Source: a virus. From it: a stretch of DNA of 30,917 nucleotides. Below are positions 20,878 to 28,728 of the stretch, in pieces. The stretch's first letter is position 1. Each line of letters begins with the position of its first letter. The stretch lies in IMG/VR virus record IMGVR_UViG_3300018083_000094, positions 1 through 30,917 of that record; one strand, given 5' to 3'. The notes under the pieces are model-generated. The model saw nothing but the letters and a program-made list of their open reading frames with translations. It had not been told where the DNA came from and searched no databases. Made by a program: the position numbers and the translations under genes.

Positions 20878-21183
20878 ATGCCCGCCCTGGCCACGATGCC
20901 CTATAGCGCCTACCTCGACACCCCGCACTGGCAGAAGGTGCGCGCACTGGCCCTGCGGCGTGCTGCCCGCCACTGCCAGGTCTGCGGCGCCCGTGGCAAG
21001 CTGGATGTCCACCACAACACCTACGCCCGCCGCGGCCGTGAACTGCCCAGTGACGTGGTGGCGCTGTGCCGCTCCTGTCATGACCTGTATCACGCGCGAC
21101 GAACGAAGCAGTCCACGACAGTCCATGACAGAGTCGAGCAGTCCACGACAGTCCAGCGCAGGACACGACAGTCCAAGACATGA
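20878..21183 (+). CDS. HNH endonuclease of the packaging region
   Basis: This 101-residue protein has a treble-clef HNH core: C33 and C36 (CQVCG), H45-H46 (LDVHHNTY), C64, C67, H68 and H72 (LCRSCHDLYH). HNH proteins next to terminase genes help cut DNA at packaging in HK97-type phages (family knowledge). GAGAGGAGG lies before ATG 20878. The last 25 residues or so (KQSTTVHDRVEQSTTVQRRT) are low-complexity and are encoded by the decamer repeats, so that part of the DNA may be shaped by a non-coding role. Confidence 0.85.
   Translation: MPALATMPYSAYLDTPHWQKVRALALRRAARHCQVCGARGKLDVHHNTYARRGRELPSDVVALCRSCHDLYHARRTKQSTTVHDRVEQSTTVQRRTRQSKT
21111..21180. repeat. Seven tandem 10-bp repeats before the terminase genes
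   Basis: Seven decamers in exact 10-bp phase: GTCCACGACA, GTCCATGACA, GAGTCGAGCA, GTCCACGACA, GTCCAGCGCA, GGACACGACA, GTCCAAGACA. They end at the HNH stop codon and lie 53 bp before the small terminase start. One helical turn per unit would put all copies on one face, as expected of an array bound by an oligomeric protein such as small terminase. Confidence 0.75.
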
Positions 21184-21184
21184 T

Positions 21185-21205
21185 AGCCTAGGCGTATTCT
21201 AGGCT
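21185..21205. promoter_or_regulatory. 7-bp inverted repeat before the small terminase
   Basis: AGCCTAG (21185-21191), GCGTATT, CTAGGCT (21199-21205) is a perfect dyad in the gap at the start of the late block. TATTCT (21195-21200) could be a -10 element, but no -35 is visible. It shares CTAG half-sites with the dyad at 12769. Operator, terminator or part of a packaging site are all possible. Confidence 0.45.
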
Positions 21206-21233
21206 GGTGTGCTGTCACTGGAGGGCGAGAACG

Positions 21234-21674
21234 ATGCCGAAGGCATTGGCGCCGGCCGTCCGTGACCGCATCGTGGCCTTGCTGCACGAGGGCACACCAC
21301 GCAATGAGATCGCCCGCCAGGTCGGGTGTAGTGCCGGTATCGTGACGAAGATCGCCCAGGACGAAGGCGTATCGTTTGACCGGTCACAGTCAAGAATTGC
21401 CGTGGCCGTCAGGTGCGATTACGACCAGACCGCCCGCCTCGCCCTCCTGAACGCTGGCTTTGACAAGGCCGGCGAACTGCTGGCCGCCATCACCACGCCG
21501 AACCACTTGCAGACCTGGAGCGTGGCCCTGGCCGTCCTGATCGACAAGCGCCGCCTGGAAGATGGGGAGGCCACTGCTCGCACCGATGTCGTCACCAGTG
21601 ATGTCCGCGACCGAATCGCTCGCCGCCTCGATGAGCTCGCTGCCCGCCGCGACGCGCAGCGCGCTGCTGGCTGA
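21234..21674 (+). CDS. Small terminase subunit-like protein
   Basis: This 146-residue protein starts at ATG 21234 with GGAGGG nine bases before. Residues 5-50 (PAVRDRIVALLHEGTPRNEI, ARQVGCSAGIVTKIAQDEGV) are a helix-turn-helix, as in small terminase subunits, which recognise the packaging site and regulate the large subunit. The rest is helical (ALLNAGFDKAGELLAAITTP, VALAVLIDKRRLEDGEA), fitting an oligomerisation core. The gene precedes and overlaps the large subunit gene. The decamer array just upstream may be its target (inference). Confidence 0.75.
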   Translation: MPKALAPAVRDRIVALLHEGTPRNEIARQVGCSAGIVTKIAQDEGVSFDRSQSRIAVAVRCDYDQTARLALLNAGFDKAGELLAAITTPNHLQTWSVALAVLIDKRRLEDGEATARTDVVTSDVRDRIARRLDELAARRDAQRAAG

Positions 21675-22887
21675 GTTCTCTGACGCCGACCTGGCCGACC
21701 TGGAAGCTACCTGGCCCTTCTGGGCACGGCCCGAGCAACTGCCCCCCACCGCCCCCTGGCGAACCTGGCTTGTCATGGCCGGCCGCGGCTACGGCAAGAC
21801 GCGCACCGGCGCCGAGTGGACCCGCGCCAGCGCCAGCGCCTTCCGCTACGTCAACATCATCGGCGCCACTGCCGACGATGCACGCGACATCATGGTCGAA
21901 GGCGAGAGCGGCCTGCTCGCCATCTGTCCTGACCACGAGCGCCCGACCTACCTGCCCAGCAAACGGCGCCTCGACTGGCCCAACGGCGCCACCACCCTGA
22001 TCTTTACCGCCGACGAGCCCGAGCGCCTGCGCGGCAAGCAGCACGAGCGCCTGTGGGCCGATGAGGTCGCCGCCTGGCGCTACGCCGAGGCGTGGACGCA
22101 GGCCATGCTGGGCCTGCGCCTGGGCCGTGACCCGCGCGTCGTCGCCACCACCACTCCCCGTCCCACCCCGCTCATCCGCGATCTCCTCGCCGACCCGTCC
22201 ACTGCCGTGACCCGCGGCAGCACCTACGACAACGCCGCCAACCTGGCGCCCGCCTTCCTCCAGACGATCATCCGTCGCTATGAGGGCACACGGCTGGGCA
22301 GGCAGGAACTGCTGGCCGAACTGCTGACCGATGTCGACGGCGCGCTCTGGACCCATACCATGCTGGATGCGCGTCGCGTCACCGCCGCCCCCGAGCTGGC
22401 CCGCGTCGTGGTGGCGATCGACCCGGCCGTCACCTCTGGCGAGGACGCCGACGAGACCGGCATCATCGTCGCTGGCAAAGGCGTGGACGGTGACGGCTAC
22501 ATCCTGGCCGACCTGACCTGTCGCCTGTCACCCGATGGGTGGGCCAGGCGCGCGGTCAACGCCTACGAGGCGCACACCGCTGACCGCATCGTGGCTGAGG
22601 TCAACAATGGCGGCGACCTGGTCGAAACCGTCCTCCGCACCGTCGCGCCGCGTGTCAGCTACAAGAAGGTTCATGCCAGCCGCGGCAAGCGCACCCGCGC
22701 CGAACCCATCGCCGCACTCTACGAGCAAGGCCGCGTCCATCACGTTGGCGCGCTGTCGCAGTTGGAGGACCAGATGACGGCCTTTGTGCCCGACCACTAC
22801 GACGGCTCACCCGACCGCGTGGACGCGCTGGTCTGGGCGCTGACTGATCTGATGCTGACGACGAAGAAGAGCGTGCCCGTCCTGTGA
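21631..22887 (+). CDS. terL: Large terminase subunit (ATPase and nuclease)
   Basis: This motor protein pumps DNA into the capsid and cuts it. From ATG 21631 it is 418 residues: Walker A AGRGYGKT at 50-57, Walker B ERLWADEVAAW about 100 residues later, then an ATTTPRPTPLI coupling motif. The RNase H-like nuclease has VVVAIDPAVTSGEDADE, DRIVAEVNNGGD and SPDRVDALVWALTDL with the expected acidic residues. ATGs at 21562, 21586 and 21601 are also in frame; 21631 is preferred because SSLPAATRSALLAEFSDADL followed by WPFWARPEQ is where relatives normally begin, and it gives the shortest overlap. None of these starts has a well-spaced ribosome binding site. Confidence 0.93.
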   Translation: MSSLPAATRSALLAEFSDADLADLEATWPFWARPEQLPPTAPWRTWLVMAGRGYGKTRTGAEWTRASASAFRYVNIIGATADDARDIMVEGESGLLAICPDHERPTYLPSKRRLDWPNGATTLIFTADEPERLRGKQHERLWADEVAAWRYAEAWTQAMLGLRLGRDPRVVATTTPRPTPLIRDLLADPSTAVTRGSTYDNAANLAPAFLQTIIRRYEGTRLGRQELLAELLTDVDGALWTHTMLDARRVTAAPELARVVVAIDPAVTSGEDADETGIIVAGKGVDGDGYILADLTCRLSPDGWARRAVNAYEAHTADRIVAEVNNGGDLVETVLRTVAPRVSYKKVHASRGKRTRAEPIAALYEQGRVHHVGALSQLEDQMTAFVPDHYDGSPDRVDALVWALTDLMLTTKKSVPVL

Positions 22888-25031
22888 ACCCCATCCAACG
22901 GGCCTGGCACAGCGCGCTGGCCAGCCTCAAGAAGCTGTCCAGCATGGCCTTCCCGCAGGCCACCTACCAGTGGTGGTCGGGCGGCTACGGCCGCTCCCGC
23001 CTGGACTACCAGAGCGCGGTCGGCGATGGGCGCGGCAGCGCGATCGTCGTCGCCTGCATCCGCTGGCTCACCCGTGCCTTCCTCGAGGCGCCACTGCGCG
23101 TGCGCCGCTACGACGGCGACGATCTGGTGCCCGAGCCTCGCCACCCGCTGTTGGCCCTGGTGCGCCGCCCCAACCCCTACTACGCCGGCCGCGCCCTGTG
23201 GAAGGCCACCCTGGCCGACCGCCTGGTCACCGGCAACGCCTACTGGATCAAGGTCCGGTCGCAGGCGGGCCGTGTCGTCGAGCTCTGGTGGGCGCCGTCG
23301 TGGACGATGGAGCCGAAGTGGGACGAGGACGGGCGCACCTACATCAGCCATTACGAGTACAACGTCAGCCGCGGTGACCCCATCCGGCTGGACCCCAGCG
23401 AAGTCGTCCACTTCCGCGATCTGCTGGATCCGCACAATCCGCGCAAGGGCATCAGCCCACTGGCCACGCTCATGCGCGAGATCTTCACCGACGACGAGGC
23501 GAGCACGTTCACGGCGGCCCTGCTCACCAACCTGGGCGTGCCCGGCACCATCATCAGCGCCGGCGACAGCGACACCGAGATTACCCAGGACCAGGCCACC
23601 CAGATGAAGGCCGAGTTCGAGCACAAGTTCTCGGGTGACAACCGTGGGCGGGCGATGGTGCTGGGCGGCAACGTCAAGGTCAACACCGTCACCTTCACGC
23701 CCGAGCAGATGCAACTGACCCAACTGCGGCGCCTGCCCGAGGAGCGGGTGGCGGCGGTCCTGGGCACCCCAGCCGTGCTGGTCGGCCTCGGCGCTGGCAT
23801 GGACAAGATGATTTACAACAACTACAGCGAGGCCAGGGAAGCGGCATTCGAGGAGCACCTCATCCCGCTCGGGCAAGACCTGGCCGAAGAACTGATGCTC
23901 CAGCTCGTTCCCGACTTTGAGGACGTGACGAAGGTGGAGCTGGACTTCGACACCAGCACCATCCGGGTCTTGCAAGAAGATCAGAACGCGCTGGCGACGC
24001 GGCTGGAAGTCATGTTGCGGAGTGGCCAGGTGACGCTGGCCGAGGCGCGGCAACGCTGGGCCATGCCGCCCCTGGCCGACGTGCTGGCTGAGCGTGGCTC
24101 AGCCGAGCCTGACCCCGGCGACGTGCTGCTGCTGCCGAGTAGCATCAAGCCCATGCCGATTGAGGACTTGTTGCTCCCGCCGGCGCCACCTCCCACAATC
24201 GCGCCTCTGGTGCCTGTCGTGCCACCAGAGGCCGACGAGGGCGATGCTGAGGAGGAAGTGCCACCAACCAAGCGCCGGCGCCTCACAGGCCGCAAGGCGT
24301 TCAGCCAGCCGGACCAGTGGTTCACGCGGGCGGCCGATGACGTGGCGAGCCTGACCGATGACGCGACACCGCCGCTTGAGCGCCTGTTCGCTCGCACCGG
24401 TCGCGCCGTCCTGGCCGGCCTGCCCGCCAGTCTGCCCGTCAAGGCGCTGGTCCTGGCAGGCCACAGCAACGGGCGCAAGGCCGACGAACCCGTGCCGCCC
24501 GATCTCGCCAACCTGGTGCCCGGCAGTCACGAGCGCGACCTGACGCGCACGCTGCGCGACACGCACGAAGCGGCCATAGCGAAGGCGGCTGATAGCGTGG
24601 CAGACGGCCTCGGCATCTCATTCCAGTTGCCGTTCGAGGTGACGGATGACGTGCTGGATGGCCTGGCGACCCGCATTCGCGACATCGCTGACGGAACCCG
24701 TGACGACGTGCGGCGCATCGTCCGGCACGCACTGGACCGGGGCGCGACCATCGACGATCTGCGTGATGACCTGCGCGGGCTGTTCACCGAAACCTACCGC
24801 AACCGCTCACGCACGATTGCTCGCACCGAGAGCGGCACGGCCTACAACGCGGGCACGATTGCCAGTTACCGCGAGAGCGGCATCGTCACCGGCGTGCTGG
24901 TTCATGATGGCGAAGATGACGAGCCCTGTCGCAGTGCGAATGGGTCGACGTGGACGCTGGAGCAGGCGCAGGCTGAGCCGCTCGGCCATCCGAATTGCGT
25001 CAGGGCATTCAGCCCGGTCGTGGGAGAGTAG
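22884..25031 (+). CDS. Portal protein fused to a MuF-like head protein
   Basis: This 715-residue protein begins at GTG 22884 (GTGA overlap). Residues 1-410 are an HK97-type portal (VVACIRWLTRAFLEAPLRVR, LADRLVTGNAYWIKVRSQ, SEVVHFRDLLDPHNPRKGIS, GVPGTIISAGDSDTE, RLPEERVAAVLGTPAVLVGL), the 12-fold ring through which DNA passes. After a Pro- and acid-rich linker (residues 410-470), residues 530-715 form a MuF/SPP1 gp7-like head morphogenesis domain: RSRTIARTESGTAYNAG, DDEPCRSANGSTWTL, PLGHPNCVRAFSPVVGE. These are usually two genes; here one frame joins them without a stop. Confidence 0.9.
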   Translation: MNPIQRAWHSALASLKKLSSMAFPQATYQWWSGGYGRSRLDYQSAVGDGRGSAIVVACIRWLTRAFLEAPLRVRRYDGDDLVPEPRHPLLALVRRPNPYYAGRALWKATLADRLVTGNAYWIKVRSQAGRVVELWWAPSWTMEPKWDEDGRTYISHYEYNVSRGDPIRLDPSEVVHFRDLLDPHNPRKGISPLATLMREIFTDDEASTFTAALLTNLGVPGTIISAGDSDTEITQDQATQMKAEFEHKFSGDNRGRAMVLGGNVKVNTVTFTPEQMQLTQLRRLPEERVAAVLGTPAVLVGLGAGMDKMIYNNYSEAREAAFEEHLIPLGQDLAEELMLQLVPDFEDVTKVELDFDTSTIRVLQEDQNALATRLEVMLRSGQVTLAEARQRWAMPPLADVLAERGSAEPDPGDVLLLPSSIKPMPIEDLLLPPAPPPTIAPLVPVVPPEADEGDAEEEVPPTKRRRLTGRKAFSQPDQWFTRAADDVASLTDDATPPLERLFARTGRAVLAGLPASLPVKALVLAGHSNGRKADEPVPPDLANLVPGSHERDLTRTLRDTHEAAIAKAADSVADGLGISFQLPFEVTDDVLDGLATRIRDIADGTRDDVRRIVRHALDRGATIDDLRDDLRGLFTETYRNRSRTIARTESGTAYNAGTIASYRESGIVTGVLVHDGEDDEPCRSANGSTWTLEQAQAEPLGHPNCVRAFSPVVGE

Positions 25032-25033
25032 CC

Positions 25034-25846
25034 ATGCTCGAGACCAAGCACATTACGACCACCGCCGAGTTCAAGGCCGACGGCCCGACCGGCAGCCTGC
25101 GTGCCGTCATCAGCACCTTCGACGTGGTGGACATGGATGGCGATATCGTCGAGGCGACCGCCTTCACCGATGGCCAGGCGGTGCCGCTCGTCTGGGCGCA
25201 CGACTGGTCACGCCCGATCGGCAAGGGCAGCATCCGGGTCGAGGCCAAGCGCGCCGTGTTCGACGGTCAGCTCTTCCTCGACACCGCCGATGGCCTGAAC
25301 GCCTACAACACGATCAAGGGCATGGCTGAGCTCCAGGAGTATTCCTGGGGCTTCCGCATCCTCGATGCCGAACCGGTGGTGATGCGGGGCCAGGAGGCCC
25401 GGCGCATCACCAAAGCCGAGGTCTTTGAGGCCAGCCCCGTGCTGGTGGGCGCCGCTGGTCGCGGGCGCACCCGCACGCTGAGCCTGAAGGGCGAGGGGCT
25501 GGACTATGACACCCACGCGGCGCAGACGCTCGGCGCCGTGGAAGAGTTCGTCGAGCGCACGCGGTCGGGGTCCGACCTACGGGTGAAGCGGGGCAGGCCC
25601 ATCAGCGAGGCGCGACGGGTGCGGATGGCGGCCGTCCGGGACGGACTGCGCGGCCATGCCGAGGAAGTGGACGCGATGCTGCTGGAAACGGCTGACCCTG
25701 AGCCACCCAAGACCTATGTGCCAGATGGCGGGTCGCCTGAGGCCAAACAGGCACCGGCACCGAATGCCGAGCTCGTCGCCATCCGCGAGGCGCATGCACG
25801 GCGCATGGCCCGCTATGGCGTGGACGAGCACGGCCTCATCCGCTAG
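25034..25846 (+). CDS. Prohead protease (HK97 family, S78)
   Basis: This 270-residue protein starts at ATG 25034, two bases after the portal stop, with GGAG about eight bases before. The protease core has the expected histidine (PLVWAHDWSRPIG) and serine (LQEYSWGFRILDAE), then KAEVFEASPVLVGAAGRGRT. It cleaves scaffold or the capsid delta domain during maturation (family knowledge). The C-terminal 100 residues are charged and helical (AEEVDAMLLE) and may act as the scaffold. An upstream start at 24995 would overlap the portal gene and has no site. Confidence 0.88.
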   Translation: MLETKHITTTAEFKADGPTGSLRAVISTFDVVDMDGDIVEATAFTDGQAVPLVWAHDWSRPIGKGSIRVEAKRAVFDGQLFLDTADGLNAYNTIKGMAELQEYSWGFRILDAEPVVMRGQEARRITKAEVFEASPVLVGAAGRGRTRTLSLKGEGLDYDTHAAQTLGAVEEFVERTRSGSDLRVKRGRPISEARRVRMAAVRDGLRGHAEEVDAMLLETADPEPPKTYVPDGGSPEAKQAPAPNAELVAIREAHARRMARYGVDEHGLIR

Positions 25847-25857
25847 GAGCAACCATC

Positions 25858-27126
25858 ATGGCACAGCGTTCATCCCTGGTCGACGTTCGTGAGGAACTGG
25901 CCGAGAAGAGCCGCCAGCTCAACGACATCATGCGCGAAGCCGGTCCTGACCTGGACCTGGCGAAGATCAGCAGCGTCTCTGGCGACAACGAGTACAAGGC
26001 CGCCGAGATCAAGCGCCGCCACACCGAGTTGTCCGAGCTCGGCCAGCAGTTGGACCAGTTGCAGAACATCGCCACCATCGCCGAGTTGACCAAGATCCGC
26101 AGCGACTCGCTCAACGCACCCGTCGCCGGCCTGCCGATGCCAGGTCCAAACGGCAACGGCAGCACCTACGACCGGCGCCGGCTCGAGCCCAAGCGCCTGC
26201 GCGAGTACATCGCCGAGCAGAAGGGCTACAAGGAGTTCAAGGCCGGGCACCGGTCGACGGTCATGCTCGAACTGCCCGAGGTGGACTTCAAGACGCTCAT
26301 CACGCTGACCACCGTCAACGCCCAGGCCAGTCGTCTGGCGCCCGTCGACATGGCGCTGGAAGAGCGAACGGTCGCTGACCTGATGGGCCAGGGCACGACC
26401 GACAACAACACCATCGAGTACTACGAGGAGACGACCTTCACCAACGCCGCGGCGACGGTGGCAGAAGGTGTGGCCAAGGCTGAGAGTGCGATCGCCTGGA
26501 CGCTCCGCACCGAGAACGTCCGCAAGATCGCCCACTGGATCCCGGCCACCAAAGAGTCGCTCGATGACGTGTCGTTCCTCGAATCGACTATCCGCACCCG
26601 GCTCGCCTTCGGCGTGCAGCGCACCGAAGAGGCGCAACTGCTGACCGGCGATGGCAGCGGCACCAACCTGCGCGGCCTGGTCAACCGTGTCGGCATCCAG
26701 ACCCAGGCCAAGGGCGCCGACCCGACGCCCGACACCATCTATCGGGCGATGCAGAAGGTGCGTGGCGCCACCGGCAGCGGCTTCGCTGAGCCGGATGCGG
26801 TGGTGCTGCACCCCAACGACTGGACCGACATCAAGTTGTTGAGGACGGCTGACGGCATCTACATCTGGGGCAACCCCAGCGACGAGGGCCCAGACCGCAT
26901 CTGGGGCAAGCAAGTACGCCAGACGACCGGCATGACCGAGGGCACCGGCCTGGTCGGCGCCTTCCGCGCCCACGCCCAGGTCGTGCGTCGCGAGGGTGTC
27001 ACCGTGACACTGAGTACGGAACACGCCTCGTACTTCATCGAGAACAAAGTGGCGATCTTGGCTGAGTCACGGCTGGCGCTTGCTGTCTTCCGGCCATCCG
27101 CCTTCGCCACCTGCACGGGTATTTAG
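25858..27126 (+). CDS. Major capsid protein (HK97 fold)
   Basis: This 422-residue protein follows the protease. Residues 1-100 are a charged helical delta domain (REELAEKSRQLNDIMREAGP, HTELSELGQQLDQLQNI), which is normally removed by the protease. The remainder fits the HK97 fold: E-loop region TTFTNAAATVAEGVAKAESA, spine and P-domain IAHWIPATKESLDDVSFLES, RTEEAQLLTGDGSGTNLRGL (strongly conserved in this family), PDAVVLHPNDWTDIKLLRTA, and the C-terminal GAFRAHAQVVRREGVTVTLS. The stop is followed at once by direct repeats and a hairpin, which may set the level of downstream genes relative to this very abundant protein. Confidence 0.95.
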   Translation: MAQRSSLVDVREELAEKSRQLNDIMREAGPDLDLAKISSVSGDNEYKAAEIKRRHTELSELGQQLDQLQNIATIAELTKIRSDSLNAPVAGLPMPGPNGNGSTYDRRRLEPKRLREYIAEQKGYKEFKAGHRSTVMLELPEVDFKTLITLTTVNAQASRLAPVDMALEERTVADLMGQGTTDNNTIEYYEETTFTNAAATVAEGVAKAESAIAWTLRTENVRKIAHWIPATKESLDDVSFLESTIRTRLAFGVQRTEEAQLLTGDGSGTNLRGLVNRVGIQTQAKGADPTPDTIYRAMQKVRGATGSGFAEPDAVVLHPNDWTDIKLLRTADGIYIWGNPSDEGPDRIWGKQVRQTTGMTEGTGLVGAFRAHAQVVRREGVTVTLSTEHASYFIENKVAILAESRLALAVFRPSAFATCTGI

Positions 27127-27142
27127 CGCACAATTAGCGCAC
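27123..27142. repeat. 9-bp direct repeats before the small RHH gene
   Basis: TTAGCGCAC occurs at 27123-27131 and 27134-27142, an 11-bp step (about one helical turn). The first copy overlaps the capsid gene stop. Ribbon-helix-helix proteins often bind such closely spaced repeats near their own genes. Confidence 0.55.
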
Positions 27143-27152
27143 GACAACGATG

Positions 27153-27191
27153 GCGCGACCCCCTACGCTGGACCGCAGTAGGAGGTCGCGC
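27153..27191 (+). promoter_or_regulatory. Hairpin covering a ribosome binding site
   Basis: GCGCGACCCCCTAC (27153-27166) pairs with GTAGGAGGTCGCGC (27178-27191): 13 of 14 pairs with one C-A mismatch, loop of 11 bases. The AGGAGG ribosome binding site of the next gene (27180-27185) lies inside the 3' arm. There is no U-run, so it is not an ordinary terminator. Confidence 0.72.
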
Positions 27192-27193
27192 GA

Positions 27194-27373
27194 ATGGACA
27201 CTCGCCGCGTTGTCATTCATCTGCCGCTTGTGGAGTGGGGCCATCTGCTCCGCATGGCAGAGGCGGACGACCGCACGCCCGAACAGCAGGCGGCTCACCT
27301 TATTCGGCGAGCCGTGGCCACCTATACCAGGAGGAACACCCATGCCCGTTATCAGCGGCGGAATGGTCATTGA
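27194..27373 (+). CDS. Small ribbon-helix-helix-like protein
   Basis: A 59-residue gene with AGGAGG eight bases before ATG 27194. It reads MDTRRVVIHLPLVEWGHLLR, then MAEADDRTPEQQAAHLIRRA: a short beta strand (RRVVIHLPLVEW) and two helices, the pattern of ribbon-helix-helix (CopG/Arc-like) proteins. Its 3' end overlaps the next gene by 32 bases in another frame. The overlapping frame that runs through here from 27150 is not coding up to 27342. Its ribosome binding site is buried in a hairpin and direct repeats lie upstream, so both transcriptional and translational control are possible. Confidence 0.68.
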   Translation: MDTRRVVIHLPLVEWGHLLRMAEADDRTPEQQAAHLIRRAVATYTRRNTHARYQRRNGH

Positions 27374-27863
27374 AGGCGCGCTCGGCCGCGCCATCACCAC
27401 CAGCGGCGCCCCGGTCGCCGGCACCAACGAAGTCCAGACCCTGACCATCGGCGGCACACCCACGGCCGGCACCTTCACGCTCAGCCTGGAGGGGCGCCCC
27501 ACCGGATCCATCACCTGGAGCAACGTCAACGCCACGCTGCTGGCGGCCATCAACACCGCGTGCGACGCGGCCTTCGGCACGGCCAGCGTGGTAGCCACAG
27601 CGGGCACGCTGACGGCCGGCATCGGCACGATCCTGCTCACCTTCGGCGCGGCCTACGCGCGACGTGCGGTCAGCACGATGACGGCTAGCAGCAGCCTGAC
27701 CGGCACGGCGCCAACGCTCGCCATCGCCGAAACCACCCCCGGCGTCGATGCCACCTACCGTGGCGCCGCCACCGGCTCGATGCTGACCCGCACCGACACC
27801 GGCATCCTGCACGTCAACACCAGCACGACGGCTGGCGCGCCCACCTGGACCGCCCAGGCGTAG
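27342..27863 (+). CDS. Virion protein with Ig-like domain, possible head decoration
   Basis: This 173-residue protein starts at ATG 27342 with AGGAGG (27329-27334) seven bases before. Residues 25-125 (GTNEVQTLTIGGTPTAGTFT, LSLEGRPTGSITWS, NVNATLLAAINTACDAAF, SLTGTAPTLAIAETTPGV) match the Ig-like domain inside the tail tube protein. The C-terminal 45 residues (TYRGAATGSMLTRTDTGILH) resemble the end of small capsid-associated proteins encoded just after the capsid gene. Place suggests a decoration protein on the head surface; a role in display or adhesion is inferred. Confidence 0.65.
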   Translation: MPVISGGMVIEGALGRAITTSGAPVAGTNEVQTLTIGGTPTAGTFTLSLEGRPTGSITWSNVNATLLAAINTACDAAFGTASVVATAGTLTAGIGTILLTFGAAYARRAVSTMTASSSLTGTAPTLAIAETTPGVDATYRGAATGSMLTRTDTGILHVNTSTTAGAPTWTAQA

Positions 27864-27876
27864 GAGGAAGACCAGC

Positions 27877-28137
27877 ATGGCCTATCAGGTCACCGAGCGC
27901 CTCTATGTCGATAAAGAGGGCAAGGTCTACAAAGAATCGGACATGACCGAGCGCACCGAGGCCGTGCTGCTGATGAGCGCGGGCGGTGAGCTGTCGGACG
28001 AGGACGCCAAGCAGTACGGCCTCGCCGCACCCAAGCCGAAGGCGGCTGACGATGACGACGATGAGTCAGAGGCCGAGGCCAAGGCGGTAAGCGCGCCGCC
28101 CGCCAACAAAGCCCGCAGTGCCAGCGAGACGAAGTAG
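27877..28137 (+). CDS. Small acidic head-region protein
   Basis: This 86-residue protein has TAGGAGGAAG before ATG 27877. Residues 1-50 (YQVTERLYVDKEGKVYKESD, AVLLMSAGGELSDEDAKQYG) are a short beta/helix unit; residues 55-86 are acidic and disordered (DDDDDESEAEAKA) with a basic end. Similar short proteins with an Ala/Asp/Lys tail lie between capsid and connector genes in many siphoviruses, with no known role. A like protein occurs before the tail tube gene at 29907. Confidence 0.6.
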   Translation: MAYQVTERLYVDKEGKVYKESDMTERTEAVLLMSAGGELSDEDAKQYGLAAPKPKAADDDDDESEAEAKAVSAPPANKARSASETK

Positions 28138-28140
28138 CTG

Positions 28141-28728
28141 ATGTTGACCGACCCCGGCAACGTCGAGCGGCATCTTGGCACGGAACTCTCGGCCGCGCAG
28201 CTCATGGAGGCCGATGCGCTGTGCCTGGCGGCCGACGCCTGGATCCTGGCCACCTACGGCATTTCGGATACGGCTGGCCCGGTGACGGAGCAGCACTACG
28301 ACCTGGCGCCGGTCATCTTCCTGAACCGGCGCCCGATCGCGAGCGTCACCAGCGTCAGCCTGCGCTCGGGCATCACGGCCACGCCCGTGGCCCTGGTCGC
28401 CGGCACCGACTACGAGATTGCCGATCTGGCGCTGGGCGCCATCTCGCTGCCCGGCTACCGCTGGGGCTGGCCGCGCAACTACGGCTATGACCGGGCCACC
28501 GTCGTCTACACGCCCGATGCCAGCGTCAGCCCGGCCGTCGAGCTGGCGGCGACGATGCTGGTCTGCCACTGGCTCAGGCGCCAGACCGAAGGCGTCGTGC
28601 CGGGTGTGCAGAGCTACAGCGTCGGTCAGGAGTTGAGCGTCACGTACTCGGACCTGGCCACTGCCCACGGCGTGCCGGCCGAGGTGACGCGGTTGCTGGC
28701 GCCGGTGGCGCGGATCGCGTTCGCGTGA
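28141..28728 (+). CDS. Head-tail connector (HK97 gp6-like adaptor)
   Basis: This 195-residue protein begins MLTDPGNVERHLGTELSAAQ, with helices (LMEADALCLAADAWILATYG), then beta-strand segments LNRRPIASVTSVSLRSG and AGTDYEIADLALGAISLPG, and a helical end (VELAATMLVCHWLRRQTEGV). The helix bundle with a RPI-x-SV-x-SV strand is the pattern of the adaptor that docks under the portal. Order after the capsid genes fits. It overlaps the following GTG by four bases. Confidence 0.78.
   Translation: MLTDPGNVERHLGTELSAAQLMEADALCLAADAWILATYGISDTAGPVTEQHYDLAPVIFLNRRPIASVTSVSLRSGITATPVALVAGTDYEIADLALGAISLPGYRWGWPRNYGYDRATVVYTPDASVSPAVELAATMLVCHWLRRQTEGVVPGVQSYSVGQELSVTYSDLATAHGVPAEVTRLLAPVARIAFA

Noticed and set aside
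21111-21180. CRISPR-like array
   Set aside because: Units are 10 bp with no spacers, inside a coding frame; nothing fits a repeat-spacer pattern and no cas genes are present.
27150-27341. Upstream extension of the Ig-like virion protein
   Set aside because: Its first 64 codons overlap the RHH-like gene and the hairpin; ATG 27342 has a well-spaced AGGAGG.
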